Part shown: piece by piece, positions 33,197 through 43,385 of the stretch
Layout: every line of letters starts with the position of its first letter
Numbering within the stretch: position 1 is the stretch's first letter
Source: Ipomoea triloba
Taxonomy: Eukaryota; Streptophyta; Magnoliopsida; Solanales; Convolvulaceae
Assembly: GCF_003576645.1 (NCBI RefSeq)
Contig: NC_044925.1
Span: 11,175,860 to 11,239,859, forward strand
Length of the DNA: 64,000 nucleotides
Reading direction: 5' to 3'
The notes under the pieces: generated by a model
The model's input: the letters and a program-made list of their open reading frames with translations, nothing else
What the model was told of the DNA's origin: nothing
Databases searched by the model: none
Made by a program: the position numbers and the translations under genes

Positions 33197-33514
33197 TCAA
33201 CCTGCCCCTACTGTCATCAACTTGTAAGTTTCTGGGCGAATCACCTCATCTATGATATACGGACCCTCCCATTTTTTCGCGAACTTGCCTCCTTCCAAGG
33301 GTTGACTGGCTTCTCTCCTTCTAAAAACATAATCACCTACTTGGAAGTACCTGGGTTTAGCTTTGGCGTAATGATAGGACTTCAATTGCTTGTTGTAGTT
33401 TTCCATCCTACAGAACGCAGCTTCTCGCCTTTCATCTATGAAATTGAGATCGGTTTCCTGTTGGAACTCATTTTGTCTCGCCTTGTATTCTTCCATCCTC
33501 CTACTTGGTATCAT
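33197..33514 (-). pseudogene. Gypsy integrase C-terminal domain
   Basis: The minus-strand frame reads ERREAAFCRMENYNKQLKSY and VGDYVFRRREASQPLEGGKF, ending with KKWEGPYIIDEV. This is the C-terminal integrase region of Tat-type Gypsy elements. A stop near 33545 separates it from the integrase core. Confidence 0.8.
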
Positions 33515-33544
33515 TACCTCTGCTAGAGCTCGAGCTTCGAACCC

Positions 33545-34798
33545 CTAACTCAATGCGAAGGGAGTTTCACCAGTAGCCCAACTTGGCGTTGTGCGATAGG
33601 TCCAAAGAATGCTGTCCAGTTCTTCAACCCACGCCCCGCCAGCTGCCTCCAATTTCCTCTTCAAACCATCAAGGATGGTTCTATTGACATTTTCTACTTG
33701 ACCATTCGCCTGGGGGTATGACACCGCCACCCGACTGTGCTTGATGCCCCATTGAATGGGGATTACTTGAATGGGGATGCCGAAGCGACATAGTATATTT
33801 TTCTCTACGAACTTCTTACATCTAGCTGCTGTGATACTAGCTAGAGGTTCAGCTTCCACCCACTTGGTGAAGTAGTCAATGGCCACAATAATATACTTCC
33901 GGTTTCCCGAGCCCGTGGGAAGGGCTCCCACCAAATCTATTCCCCACCTTGAGAAAGGAATTGCTGTACTCACCGGAGTATAATTGGTTGCAGGTCGTCC
34001 TGGAAATGTCTGAAACTCTTGACACTTGGGGCATCGCCTGGCGTATTTTGCGCAATCCTTCAACATCTTAGGCCAGAAGAAACCTTGCAACATGATGCGT
34101 CGAGCTATGGTGTACGCCCCCTGATGCGCGGAACACACTCCTTCATGGACTTCTTTCATTATCAACTCTGCTTCGTCAGGGTATACACACTTCAAGACTC
34201 GTTTATATAACATGTCTTCCAGTATCACGTAGCTGGATGCTCGTAACCTTGTCAGCTTTGCATCTTGCTCGTCCAATGGTAAAGTGTCGTCCTTCTTGTA
34301 CTTTGTGATGTGGTCAATCCAACATGGCTCTCTGGTTTGCACGGGGCAGACCCACGAGATGTCGATGCTGGATGTCTCCAAATCCTCAACCCGAGCAATC
34401 TTGCGAATGTGGCCGGGGATCCCCGTGCTCAGCTTGGAGAGCATGTCAACGTCAGCGTTCTGCTCTCGAGGTACCTGGTGGATTTCATATCCCTCAAATT
34501 CACGCAAGGTTGGCAGCACTGCGTCCCTGTATCTTTGCATGTTTCCTTCATTGGCCTCGTACTCCCCGGTCACATGGCCGACCACTAGCTTAGAATCACA
34601 TCGGATGCGAACTTTTTCTGATCGTAGTCCTGCTGCTAACCGTAGCCCGTTTAGGAGGGCCTCATATTTTGCTTCATTGTTAGATAATTTGAAGTGGAAC
34701 CTGATTGCATAGTAAGCGCGGAATCCTTCTGGGGTGATGAGCACTATCTCACCACCGCAACCTTTACTGTTGGATGAGCCATCCGTAAATAATGTCCA
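33545..34798 (-). pseudogene. Gypsy RNase H and integrase with lost catalytic segment
   Basis: RNase H starts at WTLFTDGSSNSKGCGGE (34798 downward), shifts frame near 34745, and continues with LSNNEAKYEALLNGLRLA and RIRCDSKLVVGHVTGEYEAN. The integrase has the HHCC zinc finger (HEGVCSAHQGAYTIARRI, CPKCQEF) and the first catalytic region (WGIDLVGALPTG, AIDYFTKWVEAEPL). The stretch normally holding the second catalytic aspartate (DNGTQF) is missing: FGIPIQVIPIQWGIKHSRVA runs straight to YPQANGQVE. Integrase is therefore inactive. Confidence 0.85.
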
Positions 34799-35087
34799 GG
34801 ACTATGTTGCTCAACCACTGGGGATAATAGATCTCCTTGACATGTCCTGCCTGTGCCAACGCGACCACCTCATTATTCACGAAGTCCCTTCGTTCGGCCG
34901 ACATATATCGCTTTCTTTGCTGTACTGGTTTCTTGGTAGGGTCCACGGCCAACTTATGGGTTATGATGTTTCTGTCGATACCTGGCATGTCTTCTGGACT
35001 CCACGCAAAAACTTCTTTAAATTGTCGGATGACCTCGACTATTTGAGCTCTCAGCTCTGGTGCCAACCCAGTGCCAATCTTTACCAC
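34764..35087 (-). pseudogene. Gypsy reverse transcriptase, N-terminal stub
   Basis: Reads VIRQFKEVFAWSPEDMPGID, then KKPVQQRKRYMSAERRDFVN and YPQWLSNI, the opening of a Tat-type RT. It then jumps directly into RNase H (WTLFTDGSS). The RT fingers/palm core, including the YVDD motif, is absent. Full-length relatives have several hundred codons between these two points. Confidence 0.87.
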
Positions 35088-35150
35088 CCTATCCGCTCAT
35101 GCGGGATCGACCACCACATCTTCTGTTTCAGATGCAGGCTCGGTGCGAGG

Positions 35151-35870
35151 CTAGCCCTCCTCTTCTTTCAGCACTTTTTCTGCAATGGTGTGGACCTGCA
35201 GATCTTTCTGTCTAATTTTCTTGCATGCTTTGACGTAATAGCTACGAGCTGCTCTTTGATCTCCTCTCTCAACTCCTATCCCGTATGGCGTGGGAAATTT
35301 CATGCATAGGTACTCCATCGAAATTATCGCCTTCAGATCCTCCAAAGCTGGCCTCCCTAATATGATGTTATGGGCACATGTGAGTTTCACCACAATAAAC
35401 TCCATGTTTATCTTGGAGGTGTTGGGGCTCGCGCCTATCTCCACTGGTAGTACTACGGATCCCTCTGTCTCTATTGAATCCCCAGTAAAGTCAGAAAGTG
35501 GAGTCCGTACCTCTTTGAGCTGATTTCTGGGCAGTCCCAGTTTGGTGAAAGCGTCGTAGTACATCACATTGACTGAGCTTCCGGTGTCTACGAGTATGCG
35601 ATGCACAATGCTGTCGTTGATCTCCATCTTGATTACCAACGCATCTCGGTGAGGCAGTGGACCTTCTGGGAGGTCATCGTCAGAGAAGGTAATGGCTTCC
35701 CTCCTCTGCTTTTTTCCCCTTGGAAAGCTGACCACCTCACCTACATATAACTGGCGACTCCACTTCTTCCTCTCTGCTTGTGTGTCCACCTGCAGGACCT
35801 CCGTAGATAAAGTGTATGGTCTACTTCTTGTGTTTCCTGGGCTCTTCTGTGTCTTTGTCAGAGAGATCAC
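35151..35870 (-). pseudogene. Gypsy aspartic protease region
   Basis: The minus-strand frame contains HRILVDTGSSVNVMYYDAF, the DTGSS retropepsin active site, and CAHNIILGRPALEDLKAIIS, the conserved ILGR segment. A stop around 35151 separates it from RT. Confidence 0.87.
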
Positions 35871-36054
35871 GATCTGTTACTGTAACTTGGTCGTGTTCCC
35901 TTTTCTTACCACTCGAGGATGACTGTTCGAAGCTGTCATCCTTCTTCCAAACGTTTTTTGGTAGATTACGCGGAGGTTGTTGCTGGCCTCACTTTTGCTG
36001 GCCTGACCGTTTGACGAACTGTCTGAAATATCCCCTTTGGATGAGTTCCTCAAT

Positions 36055-37589
36055 CTAGCGTTTTAACACATTGCATTCATCGGTATCATGGCCCACCTGC
36101 CTATGGAATCTGCAATACTTGGATTGATCCGCATTTGGGGAGACTTTCATGCACTCCTGCGGAAATTCCACGATCCCCATATCTTCAGCTTGATTTAGGA
36201 TTACGCTAACCGGGTGAGTTAGCGGTGTCAGATGTCGCAATGGGATGAGGCGAGGTCGGTCGTCTCTTCCCTTCTTTGAGGGTGGTTGGTTTGGTCATGG
36301 TGCCTGGCTGGGCGTACTAGCTTTATCAGGTCGCCCACTCTTTCGTCCTTCCTCCTGTCAGCCTCTTCTGCGTCTGCGTACCGGTTGGCCGTTCTCATGA
36401 GTTCTTCATAAGAACGTGGGAGGTCGGCGTTAAGTTGTTTGTGGAAGTCGCCCGACCTCAGTGCTTGGATGAAGATGAGGATTGCTGCCTTTGAATCGAT
36501 GTCATATACGTTATTGACTTCTTTTTTCCATTTGCTCAGAAAGTTTCGCAGGCTTTCTCCCTTATCCTGTTTTATCCTGTAGAGATGCGAGAAGGGTTTC
36601 TTATGTTGTATACTTCCCGAGAAATAAGACAAGAAACTTTTGGATAGTTCTGCAAAAGTCTGAATTGATCCGTCTGTGATTGTGTTAAACCAATCTTGAG
36701 CCGTTCCATCCAAAGTGGACAAGAACGCTCTGCACATGATGGCATGGCTTGCCGCAATCATCACCATAGCTGCCTTGTATCTTGTCATGTGGGCACGCGG
36801 GTCAGAAGTGCTAGTGTAGGCCTTGATGGCGGGTAGTCGAAATTCTTTTGGAAGAGGAACTTCCATTATGTCCGGGGAGAATGGAGCGGCCATTCTTATC
36901 TCCAGTTCTGGTGAGTGTTCTCTTGCTCCTACTTTCTTCTCCAAATCATCTATCTGCCTTTGGAGTCTTTCAACCAGGTCTTCTTGTGGTGTTCTGTGTC
37001 TAGTGGAGTGACGCGGAGCCAATCCACCAGATTCGCCCATCCTTTCTCCGGATGGTCGTTTGGTTACGGCCTTGCCCGCTTGGGGACGGGGATCTCTATT
37101 GGAGGATCCTTGCACCCCCAGCCGATCTCGGATAGATCTAGAAGCCGCCGGTCGTTCTCGAACAGATCTGGAAACTGCCGGGCGCTGCGCTAGACTCCTC
37201 GGCTGTGGTCCGCTGTTCTGTCCCTGAGTTCTGTCTTGTCTTGGAGATTGCACTTCCTCCTCCAGAGGAGGTGGTGGAGGTAGAGTCTGGCCTTGCATTC
37301 CTGCGACAAGTTGGGCCATTGTCGTTGCCGCTTGTTGGATGACCTGCGCTGCTGCCAAAAAGTCCACAGCCTGGGCGGGAGCAGCAGTTGCTGGGAGGGG
37401 AGTGTGGCCACCACCATGGTTGTTGTTGAGTTGGCTACGGAGGTCACCTTCTCTGCGGTGATTGTTGTTGAGCTGGCTGCGAAGGTCACCACCGCGGTTA
37501 CTGTTGAGCTGCTCACGAAGATCGCCCGAGGGGTGACCCTTGTTCACTTGACGAGGAGTATGCGAGCTGCTGGATCCAAATTGTGCCAT
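36055..37589 (-). pseudogene. gag: Tat-type Gypsy gag
   Basis: An ATG at 37589 opens 453 codons. The N-terminus is a glycine/asparagine-rich tandem repeat (GDLRSQLNNNH units). The middle is proline-, glutamine- and arginine-rich and carries a DLVERLQRQIDDLEKKVGA coiled coil. The capsid domain follows (RAFLSTLDGTAQDWFNTIT, FLSYFSGSIQHKKPFSHLY, FLSKWKKEVNNV). A frame change near 36230 leads to the C-terminal KYCRFHRQVGHDTDECNVLK zinc-knuckle-like segment at 36055-36240. Gag would form the particle. Confidence 0.85.
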
Positions 37590-37673
37590 CGATCAGGATG
37601 AGATGAGCTGAGTGGTTTGCGAATTTGTGAAGTTTGCCTGAGATCTGATCTCGGCTCTCAATGAAAGCACCAA

Positions 37674-38074
37674 TAACGGTAATAATGCGTTATCGGATAT
37701 TATTTGAGTATTATTGAGTATTTGAATACAATATTTGAGTGCAGTGCTCAGTGTACAAATGAGTTCAGTATGTGTTTTGTCTAAGTTCAAGTGTCGTGTC
37801 TCTACTTTGCGTTGTGAGTCTTTTTATTTCCTTCAGCTCAGTAATGGAGCATTAATGCTGAGGAGCTGAACGTTGGGCATCAATGCTGAGGAGGAGCTGA
37901 ACGTTGGGCATTAATGCTAAGGAGTCGAACGTTGGGCATCAATGCTGAGGAGTTGAACCGTTGAGCATTGATGCTGAGGAGTGAGGTGTCTTGGGTAGTT
38001 TGAACGACAACTGTCTTGACAATGTTTTTGGGTCCTGCCAATGGTTCCGGGTCGGGTACCCAATTATCCTGTCA
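37674..38074 (-). repeat. 5' LTR of the Gypsy element
   Basis: 401 bp, partner of 28176-28602. Starts TAACGG instead of TGACGG and ends TATCCTGTCA, followed by TSD AGTTG. Confidence 0.9.
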
Positions 38075-38079
38075 AGTTG

Positions 38080-38163
38080 ATAGCTTAAGACAGAATGTCT
38101 TCATCTCAAGAAGTGGCGAGTGCCGAGTGGCTTGGATTATGCAATGATATCCACACCTTTCAG
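38080..38163 (+). pseudogene. Unidentified exon-like fragment, right half
   Basis: Continues 28148-28175 after the Gypsy insertion and ends at CAG/GTCTAA. See the left half. No family recognised. Confidence 0.3.
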
Positions 38164-38354
38164 GTCTAATTGTGTCATGTTTTTTTTATGGGAGTATGAT
38201 ATATTGAATCTGCTTACTTAAAATGTTCTGCTCATCTTTTACATATTCCATAAATTATAATTAAATGTGGAAATTTGTGTGCATTAGTATTCTTCTATGG
38301 ATCCTTTAATTTAATTGCAGGAAATAATGAATTATGTAAAATTCTAATCTCTAA

Positions 38355-38493
38355 TTATTTTTACATACTGAATGATATAAGTTTGTTACCTGATAAGTTG
38401 CTCATTAATCTGAATGTGTGGATTATTATTTTTACATACTGAATGATATAAGTTTGTTACCTGATAAGTTGCTCATTAATCTGAATGTGTGGA
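38355..38493. repeat. 71-bp tandem duplication
   Basis: TTATTTTTACATACTGAATG through CTGAATGTGTGGA occurs twice, 71 bases apart and almost identical. No coding function. The surrounding 38164-38554 shows no gene. Confidence 0.88.
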
Positions 38494-38554
38494 AATAATA
38501 ATCTGAAAGGTGATCAGGGACATTTTTATAAAATAATTTTATTTTTTTAATAAA

Positions 38555-38839
38555 AATGACTATCTGCGTCTGGAACTGGAAAGCTCCAGACGCAGATAGT
38601 CATTTTATATTTAAAAAATAAGACTATCTGCGTCCGAAACTGGGCAGTTCCAAACGCAGATAGTTAGTTAAAAAAAAATAAAAAAGACCATCTGCGTCCG
38701 GAACTGCCCATATCTGCGTCCGGGGCAACTCCGGACACAGGTAGTCTTGTCTATTTGCGTCCATGGCATATGCATCCGGAGTATTCCGGACGCAAATAGT
38801 CCATAACACCGGACGCAAATGCCCTTTTCTGTACTAGTG
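38555..38839. mobile_element. CACTA-like terminus with CTGCGTCCGGA subterminal repeats
   Basis: The right end is TTTTCTGTACTAGTG, the inverse of CACTAGTACAGAAAA, a CACTA-type terminus. Before it stand inverted pairs of GA(C/T)TATCTGCGTC(C/T)GGAACTG-like units forming hairpins. No matching opposite terminus or transposase is in the window, so this is one end of a truncated or non-autonomous element. Confidence 0.65.
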
Positions 38840-39671
38840 TTGGTTGATACACCACGGGAGTAGGGCAATCCTTGTTCTAATCCTTGTCTTGACTAGTATA
38901 TATTTGTGCTTGCCTCAAGACCCTAGGTAAATTTTTTTTCCCCCAACCTTAAGTGCTAAAGCATCTAGATAGTAATGGCCCTAACTTGAGTCCTATTTCT
39001 TTATTTTGTATTTATCTATTGTTTATATGTGTTGTTCTATCTTGTTGTCATTTGCTTAGCTTCTCTTTGATTTCCTTGTGCTAGTGTCTAGTTTTGTGAT
39101 TGCATATTGTGTGCCTAACCCCTAATCCTCAGCGGAACGACATTTCACACCCGTACACTCACCATCACTCATTTTTGCTACACATCAGGCATCATTCCAA
39201 AAAGCCATACACTCCATTTGGTAATCTGGAGTGAAGTTTGGATTAACAATTTGGAAATGAATATTAATAATTGATTGAAAATTAAAAATAGAAAAGAGAA
39301 CGGAAATTATGTCAATTGGAAAAGGAAATGAATATTAATAATTGACTGAAAATTAAAAAATATCCTTAATTAATTAAAATGAAAAAAGAAATGGTCAAAT
39401 CATTGCATTTTAAATTTTCACAATAATATTACCCAGTAGAATAAATCAAATCACAATTAAATCGTAAATCTTTCACAATTTTAAACAATGGAATGGAAAT
39501 TAAAAATGAAACAGAAATATTTGAATAATAATATTCTACATCATCAATAGTAAAAGTAAATTAAAAATGGAAAGGAAATATTTTAATAATACTATTCTAC
39601 ATCATCAATAGTAAAGGCATATGTTAAATTTTAAACAATAGTCAAGGTAAATTAAAAATTGAATGAAAATA
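38840..39671. other. Non-coding sequence between transposons
   Basis: 38840-39190 contains CCTCAGCGGAACGACATTTC and looks like a fragment of a Gypsy LTR or leader, which I cannot assign. 39230-39671 is A-rich degenerate repeat (AATTAAAAATGGAA and ATTCTACATCATCAATAGTA units). The same repeat continues after the CACTA element at 56820-57160. Confidence 0.45.
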
Positions 39672-39689
39672 CACTACTACAGAAAACAC

Positions 39690-40062
39690 ATTTAACGTCA
39701 CCTAAACAACGTCGGTTTTTAAAAAAAACCGACGTCAAAAGGGATACGACGTCGGTTGTAGTACAAAACCGACGTCATTTGTTTTTAAAAATTTACGAAA
39801 ATAAAACGACGTTACCAAACCGACGTCGTATTTAATATTTAAATTTTTATTTTTTTTAAATATAAATTACGGCGTCGGTTCTGCGCATAACCGACGCCGT
39901 AAATTAAAATAAAATAAGTATGACGTCGGTTCGTGAGTGAACCGACGTCGTATATTTATTATTATTTTTTTAATCTAATTAATAAATTGTTTTCAGATTT
40001 AAAAAAAATGAAATAAATGGGCTACGGCGTCGGTTGTTCAGAAAACCGACGCCGCAGGGCTT
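39690..40062. repeat. Left subterminal repeat array of the CACTA element
   Basis: Alternating AACCGACGTC / GACGTCGGTT and GGCGTCGGTT / AACCGACGCC units form nested hairpins. GACGTC has an ACGT core like bZIP C-boxes. In CACTA elements such arrays bind the element's own DNA-binding protein. Confidence 0.88.
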
Positions 40063-41636
40063 TAATTAAAAGCCCACCAGATCTACGCGAACAGCAGATC
40101 TGGAACACAAACAAATATTTCCCTCTTCACGCGAACAGCAGATCCATGCGAACAGCCACCGCCCTCAGCCATCCGTCCGCGACGACTCCGCCATCCGCGA
40201 CAGCCACCGCCCTCGGCCTCGGCTCTCCACACTCTGGCACCACCACCGCGACCCTGGACCGCCACCACTCCTCCAATCACGACAGCGCACCGCCACAGCT
40301 CCGTCATTCGCGACAGCGTGCCGCCACCGCACACCGGACGTCACAGCCGCCTCCCCCGCCACATCGAGGTTCCACCGCCTCCCATTGCCGCCTCCCACCG
40401 GTAAATATTAATTTTTTTAATATATTTCAAATTTCGAATTATTTGTTAATATATTATGAATTTTAAGAAATTATAATGTATTTTAGGGTTTATTATGTAT
40501 CTTAGGTCTTATAAATTCATAATTTCGAATTTTAAGAAAATTATTATGTATTTTTAGGAATTATTTATAATATATTTCGAATTTTAGGAATTATTATATA
40601 TTTTTGAGCCTATAAATTCATAATTTCGAATTTTAATAAATTATTATGTATTTTTAGGAATTATTTATAATATATTTCGAATTTTAGGAATTATTATATA
40701 TTTTTGAGCCTATAAATTCATAATTTCGAATTTTAATAAATTATTATGTATTTTTAGGAATTATTTATAATATATTTCGAATTTTAGGAATTATTATATA
40801 TTTTTGAGCCTATAAATTCATAATTTCGAATTTTAATAAATTATTATGTATTTTTAGGAATTATTTATAATATATTTCGAATTTTAGAAACTATTATGTA
40901 TTTTAGGCCCTATAAATTCATAGAATTTTAATAAATTATTATGTATTTTTAGGAATTATTTATAATTTCGAATTATATTAATTTACAAATAAAACTTGTA
41001 GGTAATTAGTTAGATTCGAGATTTGTTTACGGACGTGGATAACGCTGTGGTGAGGTAAGATTTTTTCCTATTTTTATTTATGCTTTGGCTTTATATTCTG
41101 CATCCGGTGATTAGCCACACCGTGGTCTATGTTTATTTATGCTTTGGCTTTATTTATTGCATCCGGTGATTAGCCACACCGTGGTCTATGTTTATTTATG
41201 CTTTGGCGTTATATATTGCATCCGGTGATTAGCCACATCGTGGTCTATGTTTATTTATGCTTTGGCTTTATATATTGCATCCGGTGATTAGCCACACCGT
41301 GGTCTATGTTTATTTATGCTTTGGCTTTATATTTTGCATCCGGTGATTAGCCACACCGTGGTCTATGTTTATTTATGCTTTGGCTTTATATATTGCATCC
41401 GGTGATTAGCCACACCGTGGTCTATGTTTATTTATGCTTTGGCTTTATATATTGCATCCGGTGATTAGCCACACCGTGGTCTATGTTTATTTATGCTTTG
41501 GCTTTATATTCTGCATCCGGTGATTAGCCACACCGTGGTCTATGTTTATTTATGCTTTGTTTGTTATTATTATAGAATTTGTTGAATTAGTGTTAACTTA
41601 AGTTTAATTAGGATTAATATTATTTTAGATTGGCTT
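40063..41636. repeat. CACTA 5' region: GC-rich leader and two tandem-repeat arrays
   Basis: 40080-40400 is a GC-rich, CCGCCA-rich leader; the ORF in it (40017-40466) is low complexity. 40480-40960 holds about four copies of a roughly 100-bp A/T-rich unit (TTATTATGTATTTTTAGGAA and TTCGAATTTTA). 41075-41555 holds eight copies of a 59-60-bp unit (GCATCCGGTGATTAGCCACA plus CCGTGGTCTATG). No gene. Confidence 0.85.
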
Positions 41637-42082
41637 GTGATGGATAAAAGTTGGATGAATGCTTCTCGAATTAGTCAAGAATACGATGATGGAGTTAAAA
41701 ATTTTATTAACTTTGCAAAGAATAACCTTCCGGGTAGTAATGAAAGGCTCCTTTGTCCTTGTAAGAAGTGTTGTAATCAGAAAATGTTATGTGTGAAAGA
41801 CGTATATGATGATCTAATCTGTCATGGGATTAATCCATCTTATACAAAATGGATATGGCATGGTGAAAGCAATGTGGCTACAACATCTAACATGTATGTC
41901 GACAACGAAGCAAATGAAGATGATGAGTCTGAAGATCAATTAGATGAAATGTTTCGTGATGTTGGAGAGGAGTTCACCGATCGGTCAAACGAGTTGGATG
42001 AATTATTGAAGGATTCAAAATTACCTTTATGGCCGGGTTGTAGTAAATATACGCGATTATCTGCTGTATTAAAATTATTTAA

Positions 42083-42280
42083 CTTGAAAGCTGGGAATGG
42101 GTGGAGTGACAAGAGCTTTACTAACTTGAAAGCTGGGAATGGGTGGAGTGACAAGAGCTTTACTGCGTTACTTGAGAGGAATGGGTGGAGTGACAAGAGC
42201 TTTACTGCGTTACTTGAGATATTAAAGGAAATGCTTCAGAGCTTTACTGCGTTACTTGAGATATTAAAGGAAATGCTTCC
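42083..42280 (+). repeat. In-frame overlapping tandem duplications in TNP2
   Basis: NLKAGNGWSDKSFT occurs twice, GNGWSDKSFT(A)LLE-type pieces three times, and SFTALLEILKEMLQ/P twice. All keep the frame, and the units overlap each other as if produced by successive slippage events. Confidence 0.88.
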
Positions 42281-43121
42281 AGATGATAATGAACTTCCGA
42301 AGAGTACATATGATGCCAAGAAGATTTTGTGTCCTATGGGTATGGGATATAAAAAGATACATGTTTGCCCTAACGATTGCATATTGTTTAGGAATGATTA
42401 CAAAGATTTGCATGCTTGTCCAATATGTGGGGCATCTTGTTTTAAAACAAGAGAGAATGTTGCTGGGAAAGTAAGTTTGAAAAGTCCACCAGCTAAAGTT
42501 ATGTGGTATCTTCCAATTCTCTCAAGATTTAAGCGTATGTTTGCTAATCCAAGCGACGCGAAAAACTTAACATGGCATGCAGATTAAAAAATTTCTGATG
42601 GCAAGCTTCGACACCCGGCTGATTCTCGTCAATGGACAACATTTGATAATGCATTTCCTGAATTTGGTCACGAGCCGAGAAATCTTAGGCTTGGACTTTG
42701 TACTGATGGTAGGAACCCTCACGGGAACCTAAGTAGCAAACATAGCTCGTGGCCAGTTATGTTGGTAATTTATAATTTACCTCCTTGGTTGTGTATGAAA
42801 CGCAAATACATATTATTGTGCTTAATGATTTATGGGCCAAAACAACCAGGAAATGATATAGATGTCTTTTTGGCGCCTTTGATTGAAGACTTGAAAAGTT
42901 TGTGGGATGAAGGTGCGTTAGTGTTTGACGCATACCGAAAAGAGAGTTTTAAGTTGCATGCAATGCTTTTCTGCACAATCAATGACTTTCCAGCTTATGG
43001 AAATCTATCTGGATATAGTGTCAAAGGACATAAGGCATGCCCCATATGTGAAGAAAATACATGTTATCATCAACTTGTTCATGGCAGAAAGACAGTCTAC
43101 ATGGGGCATCGAAGATTTCAA

Positions 43122-43385
43122 GATAAATTTCACCCTTATCGAAGATTAAAAAAAGCTTTCAAAGATAAATTTCACCCTTATCGAAGATTAAAAAAAGCTT
43201 TCAATGGGGTATTTCACCCTTATCGAAGATTAAAAAAAGCTTTCAATGGGGTACTTCACCCTTATCGAAGATTAAAAAAAGCTTTCAATGGGGTACATCA
43301 CCCTTATCGAAGATTAAAAAAAGCTTTCAATGGGGTACAAGACCCTTATCGAAGATTAAAAAAAGCTTTCAATGGGGTACAAGAC
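43122..43385 (+). repeat. In-frame 42-bp minisatellite in TNP2
   Basis: YRRLKKAF is encoded six times with a 42-bp period (HPYRRLKKAFNGV units), where family members normally have one HPYRRLKKAFNG. The frame is kept throughout. Confidence 0.92.

Larger units (their letters stand above)
28176..38074 (-). mobile_element. Ty3/Gypsy retrotransposon (Tat-like) with antisense genes and deleted RT
   Basis: TSD AGTTG at 28171-28175 and 38075-38079. The left (3') LTR is 28176-28602. The right (5') LTR is 37674-38074 and its first base pair has changed from TG to TA. The minus strand has a purine tract (AGGGAGTGGGGGGCTGG) next to the 3' LTR. Beside the 5' LTR it has TTGGTGCTTTCATTGAGAGC as the probable primer-binding region, whose tRNA I could not name. 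Gag, protease, RNase H and integrase are on the minus strand. Two extra genes lie on the plus strand between integrase and the 3' LTR. Lacking the RT core, it cannot be autonomous. Confidence 0.9.

Noticed and set aside
38820..38840. TACTAGTG as a Helitron CTAGT 3' end
   Set aside because: The adjoining inverted subterminal repeats and the CACTAGTACAGAAAA inverse fit a CACTA terminus better, and no Helitron hairpin sits 10-12 bases upstream.
40017..40466. 149-codon plus-strand ORF in a GC-rich stretch
   Set aside because: It is a proline/threonine-rich low-complexity translation of a CCGCCA-rich leader, with long ORFs on both strands and no domain.
41075..41555. Regularly spaced 60-bp repeats reminiscent of a CRISPR array
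   Set aside because: The units are contiguous tandem repeats without unique spacers, in a plant transposon; no cas genes.
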